Shown here piece after piece: positions 27,644 through 31,937 of a stretch of DNA of 31,937 bases. Origin of the DNA: DATJAJ01 sp035622335 (GTDB lineage Archaea; Thermoproteota; Nitrososphaeria; Nitrososphaerales; Gagatemarchaeaceae); the NCBI GenBank assembly GCA_035622335.1, contig DASPVO010000040.1, positions 1 through 31,937 of the forward strand, given 5' to 3'. Under the pieces are notes generated by a model that worked only from the letters and a program-made list of their open reading frames with translations, made no database searches and was not told the DNA's origin. Position 1 is the stretch's first letter; each line of letters opens with the position of its first letter. The position numbers and the translations under genes are program-made.

Positions 27644-28999
27644 TCAGTTGACTTGCTTCAGCGTCTCTCTGAGGCTCTCTGAGAAGATGTCCATCATCTT
27701 CTCCGTCTCCCCCTTGTTGATCACGAGTGGTGGCGCGAACGCAATCCAGTGCGGGTCGTACCTGAGTATCAGCCCCTTCTGCAGAGCCCTCTTCCCGACC
27801 TTTAGCCCGAAGTTCACTCCGTCTTCGAACTGCTTCTTTGTCTTTGTATCCTTCACGAACTCGACTCCAATCATCAGTCCTCTTCCCCGGACGTCCCCTA
27901 TCACGCCGAGTTCCTTCAACTCGTCAAGCCTAGAGACTATCTTGGCCCCCATTTCTCTCGCATTCTTCGGAAGGTTCCTGTCGCGTATCTCACTGACGCT
28001 GGCCATGGCGGCCGCCGAAGACAGAGGGTTCCCGCCGAACGTGTGTCCGTGGTTGAACTGCACGTTGTCCTCCGGTTTCCCGTAGAACGCGTCCGCTATC
28101 TCATCGTTGAACGCTATCCCGCCGACGGGAGCATAGCCGCTCGACATGCCTTTGCCCATGCATATTATGTCCGGGGTCACGCCGAATGTCTGTGCTGCGA
28201 ACATCCTCCCCGTCCTCCCAAACCCGGTAATGATCTCGTCGAAGATGAGCACGATCCTGTACTTGTCAGCAATCTCCCTGAGAATCTTGAAGTATTCTAT
28301 GGGAGGAGTGATTATTCCGCCCGTATTGCCTATGGGCTCAACGATGATCGCGGACACGGTCGACGGGTCCTCCTGCTTCACGACCTTTTCGATTATCGTC
28401 GCACAGAGTACCGCGCAGTCGGGATATTCGAGGCCGTAGGGACAACGGTAGCAAGTCGGAGGGAACACGTGGATGTAGCCGGGACCGAAGGGCTCGAAGG
28501 TTACCTTTCTCTTCGTTATGCCCGATGCGCCTAGGGCGCCCATCGTCGCCCCGTGATACCCTTCGTATCTCGAAATCACCTTGAATTTGTGCGGGTTTCC
28601 CGTCTGTCTGTGAAACTGCCGGGCGAGCTTCATCGCGCCTTCGGTGGACTCCGAGCCTCCACTGAACAGCTTGATGGTGTCGAGACCTTTGGGCAAGACT
28701 TTGCAGAGGAGACTCGAGAGCTCGAGCGCTCGCATGTTCGTAGAATGAAGCGGAGGAGCGAACGCTATCTCGTCTAGCTGGGCTCGAATGGCCTGGATGA
28801 TTCTTTTGTTGCCGTGACCCGCGTTCGCCACGAAGACTCCCGATAGGCCATCCAGGTACTTTTTCCCCTCGACGTCTTCGTACCAGACCCCGTGAGCGCT
28901 CTTCATTATGATCGGTTTTGCTGCGAAATCTTTCATCTGCATGAAGTCGAGGAAGAGATGCTCGATGTTCCCCCTTTCGAAGGCGTCGGGCTTTGGCAT
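27644..28999 (-). CDS. Class III pyridoxal-phosphate aminotransferase
   Basis: A fold-type I transaminase of 451 residues that moves an amino group from an omega-amino acid or amine to a keto acid. Family landmarks are GVWYEDVEGKKYLDGLSGVF, FSGGSESTEGAMKLARQ, the PLP-contact GYHGATMGALGASG, DEIITGFGRTGRMFA with the cofactor-binding Asp, and the Schiff-base Lys in CMGKGMSSGYAPVGG, then NHGHTFGGNPLSSAAA. A Cys-rich segment (PTCYRCPYGLEYPDCAVLCA) matches a subset of omega-aminotransferases. The amine substrate is unknown. ATG start at 28999, TATA-like AAATATAC about 31 bases upstream. It leads a unit with the mutarotase-like and SDR genes, a link between amino and sugar metabolism that suggests an amino-sugar or keto-sugar substrate. 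Confidence 0.93.
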   Translation of the reverse strand: MPKPDAFERGNIEHLFLDFMQMKDFAAKPIIMKSAHGVWYEDVEGKKYLDGLSGVFVANAGHGNKRIIQAIRAQLDEIAFAPPLHSTNMRALELSSLLCKVLPKGLDTIKLFSGGSESTEGAMKLARQFHRQTGNPHKFKVISRYEGYHGATMGALGASGITKRKVTFEPFGPGYIHVFPPTCYRCPYGLEYPDCAVLCATIIEKVVKQEDPSTVSAIIVEPIGNTGGIITPPIEYFKILREIADKYRIVLIFDEIITGFGRTGRMFAAQTFGVTPDIICMGKGMSSGYAPVGGIAFNDEIADAFYGKPEDNVQFNHGHTFGGNPLSSAAAMASVSEIRDRNLPKNAREMGAKIVSRLDELKELGVIGDVRGRGLMIGVEFVKDTKTKKQFEDGVNFGLKVGKRALQKGLILRYDPHWIAFAPPLVINKGETEKMMDIFSESLRETLKQVN

Positions 29000-29026
29000 G
29001 CGTCCGTCGCGAATTGCTGGGCGGGG

Positions 29027-29063
29027 TATATTTGCTAATCAAGAAATCGCAAACCCTTATATC
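29027..29063. promoter_or_regulatory. Divergent promoters for aminotransferase and ABC transporter
   Basis: Minus-strand AAATATAC at 29027-29033 is centred about 31 bases before the aminotransferase ATG; plus-strand TTATATC at 29057-29063 is centred about 25 bases before the proposed TTG of the binding protein. Only about 25 bases separate the two elements. Confidence 0.55.
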
Positions 29064-29084
29064 GTCACGAAAGCGCCGAAGCGA

Positions 29085-31031
29085 TTGCATTTGCGGTCTT
29101 TCTCAAAGAGACTCGGTGCAACCGTCATAATGCTACTTCTGGGGACTGTAGGAGTGCTAGCCATCCCAGCAGGTGCTGGCGCGCAGTCATCGTCGGTGAG
29201 CCAGAGCGGGACATTCACGATAGCAGAGCCCAACTGCATCGATAGTTTCAGCCAGTTCACGACGACATGCAATCCGCCGTGGTACTACCTGTCAGTGCTC
29301 TACCCTGAGGACGGAATCCCTACGGTGTCAGGAGTCTATCATGAACCAGTTGAATCATATTGGTCAAGTCCAAACGGCACTATTTGGTACTTCAGAGTGA
29401 CTCCGGGCATGACCTGGTCTGATGGCGTTCCAGCGAACGCGACGGACCTGGCTTGGGACATTCAGCAGATGTACGCCAACTACACCTGGGGTGCAGGGAG
29501 CACTCTCGGATACGCGAGTCTCTTGGCAGGGACGCCCCAGCAGGCGATCTGGGCAGTGAATGCGAGCGTAGCTGCTGTAAAGCTCAACGCGCCGTTCAGT
29601 CTTTTGGGAGATATCATCGGAACGGAGAACACGCCGAACTTCACACCTTATCACATATGGAAGAACTGGATTAACGATACCACGGCGCCAGGTTCTCTGT
29701 TTGGACATACACTTGTCGGCGTCGGGCCGTACTACATGGAGCCCTTCAGCCAGGGCGACCAGGAGATTGTTATGAAGCCGAACCCCTATCCCACGCCGTG
29801 GGGCAATCCGGCAAACGGCGGACAGCCCTACTTCAGCGAGTTTGTGACCGAGTTGGTTCCCTCGACTGCAAGCCTGGCTGACCTGCTGCTCGGAGGACAG
29901 ATCGACGCAGCTCCGGTGGGACCTTCAGACGTGGCGGGGCTGCTGAGCAACCCGAACATCAAGGTGCAGGCGACTCCCGGGACGGGCCTCTGGTACATCG
30001 AGTTCCCGTCGACTCACTACCCGTACAACGACACTGACTTTAGGCACGCCCTGAACTACGCGATTGACACGCAAGCTCTGGTGCAGAGTGCCCTGGCTGG
30101 GTACGGTGAGGTCGCCAACGCAGCGTTCATCCCATCTGGCTCCCCAGACTTCAACAGCAGCGTCCCGAGTTACGCCTACAACGTCAACATGTCCAAGGCC
30201 CTGCTGGCCCAGAGCGGACTGGTGATGGGGGCCAACGGATTCTACAATTTCGCCAACGGAACTGCGTTCACTCCGAACGTCTACGTCCCGGCCGAGCAGA
30301 CTCCAATCGTCCTCGCGGGGACTCTGGTCGTCCAGGACCTCCAGGCGGTGGGCATCGACGCCCAGCTGAGGACGATAGCCGGCGCATCGATGGGGTCGGT
30401 CTGGTACCAGGGAGAGAACATGTACTTTGAGGAGCAGAACTTTGGATATCCGAACTCTGAATTGCTCACCGACCAGAGCTTCTACTCGTACTTCCTGTCT
30501 GCGGGTCCTGAGCCCGGTCAGCAGTCCTTCGCCCAGCCGAGCGTCCAGGCTGAGTACAACTCCACCGTGGCAGCGCTTGAGGCCTCGACCAGCACGGCGC
30601 AGATTCAGCAGGACGAGCTCAAGATACAGGGCATAATCGCTGACTATCTACCGTCGATTCCGCTCTTCTACCCCGATTTCATATGGGCATACAACTCCCA
30701 GAAGGTCGCCGACTGGCCTAGCGCCCCCAGCTCCTTCGAACTGCCCGGCTTGGTGTGGAACCTGACCGCGCTCGCGAACCTCCGACCGCCGAGCTTGGCG
30801 GTGGTCTCGACGACTTCCAGTACCACCAGCACTACGTCAACCGTAACTACTACGACGACCGCGTCGGCTCCAGCTCAGACTTCCACGGTCACGTCAACGA
30901 CGACCGCAGTCTCGACCTCAACGTCACCCTCTTCGAGCGGCACCATCTATCTTCTGGGAGCGGCTGTGGCTGTACTCCTCGTTGTGGTGGGCGTGATGGC
31001 TCTGACGAGGCGCAAACCCCCAAAGCAATGA
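29085..31031 (+). CDS. ABC transporter solute-binding protein, family 5 (oligopeptide/oligosaccharide)
   Basis: Extracellular substrate-binding protein of a DppA/OppA-type importer. The TTG at 29085 gives 648 residues beginning with a signal segment (VIMLLLGTVGVLAIPAGAGA-QSS); the longer frame back to 28908 runs through the promoters and the aminotransferase gene and is rejected. The binding-protein domain follows: GTIWYFRVTPGMTWSDG, VGVGPYYMEPF, FRHALNYAIDTQALVQ, and a C-terminal segment of substrate-domain type. A Ser/Thr-rich linker (about 590-625) and one hydrophobic span (IYLLGAAVAVLLVVVGVMAL) with a basic tail tie it to the membrane, a common archaeal arrangement. In archaea this family takes up peptides or oligosaccharides; which is unclear. 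The permease gene follows in 8 bases. Confidence 0.93.
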   Translation: MHLRSFSKRLGATVIMLLLGTVGVLAIPAGAGAQSSSVSQSGTFTIAEPNCIDSFSQFTTTCNPPWYYLSVLYPEDGIPTVSGVYHEPVESYWSSPNGTIWYFRVTPGMTWSDGVPANATDLAWDIQQMYANYTWGAGSTLGYASLLAGTPQQAIWAVNASVAAVKLNAPFSLLGDIIGTENTPNFTPYHIWKNWINDTTAPGSLFGHTLVGVGPYYMEPFSQGDQEIVMKPNPYPTPWGNPANGGQPYFSEFVTELVPSTASLADLLLGGQIDAAPVGPSDVAGLLSNPNIKVQATPGTGLWYIEFPSTHYPYNDTDFRHALNYAIDTQALVQSALAGYGEVANAAFIPSGSPDFNSSVPSYAYNVNMSKALLAQSGLVMGANGFYNFANGTAFTPNVYVPAEQTPIVLAGTLVVQDLQAVGIDAQLRTIAGASMGSVWYQGENMYFEEQNFGYPNSELLTDQSFYSYFLSAGPEPGQQSFAQPSVQAEYNSTVAALEASTSTAQIQQDELKIQGIIADYLPSIPLFYPDFIWAYNSQKVADWPSAPSSFELPGLVWNLTALANLRPPSLAVVSTTSSTTSTTSTVTTTTTASAPAQTSTVTSTTTAVSTSTSPSSSGTIYLLGAAVAVLLVVVGVMALTRRKPPKQ

Positions 31032-31038
31032 AGCCGTC

Positions 31039-31937
31039 GTGAACCGAGGATACGTGGTCCGTAGGGCCATCTACGCCTTCGTCACTTTCCTGCTAGTGCT
31101 CATCCTGAACTTCATAATCCCGCGCCTCATGCCCGGAAGCCCAGTCCAATACTTCGCCAATCCGAAGATCCTCCCTTCAATCGAGTCACAGCTCCTGACG
31201 CAGAGGTTCGGGCTTGACAAGCCGATTTGGGTGCAGTTCGTTCTCTACATCAGGGGGGTGTTCAGTTTCCCTCCGAACCTGGGCATCTCATACACGTACT
31301 ATCCCGCTCCGGTCTGGAGCGTGGTGATGACTTACCTCCCGTGGACGCTCCTGCTCGTCGGCGCAGCCACGATCCTGACGGCCGTGATAGGGATACTCGT
31401 CGGTATCTGGATCGGGTCGAAGCAGGGGACCAAGACGGACACCGCGGTCACGTCTGTCTCGCTCTTCTTCTGGACGATGCCCTTCTTCTGGCTTGGTGCG
31501 ATACTGCTCTGGTTCTTCAGCATCCACTATCACGTCTTTCCCGCCGGAGGAGCGGCGTCCCTCAACCTCCCCACGGAGTCAATCTTAGGTCAGATAGCCG
31601 ACATAGCAACACACGCCTTCCTACCAGGCCTCACTCTGACGCTAGCCGCCTTCGCGGGCTACAGTCTCATAATGAGGAATACGGTCGTCGAGGAGCTGGG
31701 CCAGGACTACATCACGGTTGCGACGGCGAAGGGGCTGTCCAGGAGGGCCGTCCTCTTCAAGCACGCGGCCCGCAACGCGATGCTCCCGATGATAACGCTC
31801 ATCGGGCTAAACCTGGGCTACGTCGTCAGTGGAGCTCTCCTGGTCGAAGTGGTCTTCTCCTATCCAGGTGTCGGATGGCTCACGTACCAGGCGGTCCTTT
31901 CCCACGATTATCCGCTCCTCCAGGGATTATTCCTGGT
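31039..31937 (+). CDS. ABC transporter permease, DppB type, 3' end outside window
   Basis: Inner-membrane channel component of the same importer. About 299 codons are present. It starts at GTG 31039 (MNRGYVVRRAIYAFVTFLLV) and has several membrane segments (LLVGAATILTAVIGILVGIW, FLPGLTLTLAAFAGYSLIM). The cytoplasmic EAA loop that contacts the ATPase is visible: ELGQDYITVATAKGLSRRAV followed by FKHAARNAMLPMITLIGLNL and GYVVSGALLVEVVFSYPGVG. The family is about 330 residues, so it is nearly complete at the window edge. DppC-like permease and ATPases are expected downstream. Confidence 0.93.
   Translation, partial: MNRGYVVRRAIYAFVTFLLVLILNFIIPRLMPGSPVQYFANPKILPSIESQLLTQRFGLDKPIWVQFVLYIRGVFSFPPNLGISYTYYPAPVWSVVMTYLPWTLLLVGAATILTAVIGILVGIWIGSKQGTKTDTAVTSVSLFFWTMPFFWLGAILLWFFSIHYHVFPAGGAASLNLPTESILGQIADIATHAFLPGLTLTLAAFAGYSLIMRNTVVEELGQDYITVATAKGLSRRAVLFKHAARNAMLPMITLIGLNLGYVVSGALLVEVVFSYPGVGWLTYQAVLSHDYPLLQGLFL

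Noticed and set aside
30790..30930. Repeated ACGACG/ACCACC-type bases near the end of the binding-protein gene
   Set aside because: This is the coding sequence of the Ser/Thr-rich linker, common in archaeal binding proteins, not a separate DNA repeat.

Overview
The window is a gene-dense, GC-rich piece of an archaeal chromosome. The archaeal markers are clear: aL10/aL12 stalk proteins, L31e, L39e, S19e, eIF6, prefoldin alpha, Spt5/NusG, SecE, the PDCD5-like protein, archaeal-type AlaRS and LeuRS, D-aminoacyl-tRNA deacylase DtdA, RNase P protein 4 and Nep1. Two tRNA genes each carry two very short introns at non-canonical positions. That pattern, with the gene order, suits the TACK/Thermoproteota side (a heterotrophic Nitrososphaeria-, Bathyarchaeia- or Caldarchaeia-like lineage) better than a euryarchaeon; the lineage is inference. 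Many genes seem to start at TTG or GTG 20-35 bases downstream of a TATA-like element, consistent with leaderless or short-leader transcripts.

Layout. 1-3.1 kb: a phosphohexomutase cut by the window edge, an intron-bearing tRNA-Arg(UCU), a cupin, a ferritin-like/VIT1-type membrane protein and a 44-residue zinc-ribbon protein. 3.1-8.7 kb: leuS and alaS as a two-gene minus-strand unit. 8.8-16.6 kb: the translation/secretion block. Minus-strand secE-spt5-L11-L1-L10 runs towards a separately placed plus-strand L12 gene; then GNAT and dtdA; then minus-strand S19e-PDCD5-L39e-L31e-eIF6-prefoldin alpha-ftsY. 16.6-17.8 kb: RNase P protein 4 and Nep1 (divergent), then tRNA-Gly(UCC) with two introns. 17.9-22.6 kb: a small exported protein with a PEF-CTERM-like tail, an M13 metallopeptidase, and a class III cyclase-TolB-like-TPR protein of bacterial style. 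22.6-31.9 kb: a carbohydrate-related region with SMP-30 lactonase, enolase-superfamily sugar-acid dehydratase, zinc sugar/alcohol dehydrogenase, SDR, mutarotase-like protein, class III aminotransferase, and the start of a family-5 ABC uptake operon (lipid- or membrane-anchored binding protein, then a DppB-type permease that runs off the window).

How it fits together. The first two thirds are housekeeping translation genes. The last third could support uptake of oligosaccharides or peptides and oxidation of an aldose via aldonolactone and aldonate to a 2-keto-3-deoxy acid (a non-phosphorylative Entner-Doudoroff-like route), but no aldolase or kinase is in view and substrates cannot be read from sequence. 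No CRISPR array, insertion sequence or phage gene was seen, and no stretch above 300 bases lacks a gene.

The points most worth a second look are the four micro-introns in two tRNA genes (two of them apparently related), the C33 and C55 bases in tRNA-Gly, the HIGH-motif change in LeuRS, and the detached L12 gene.
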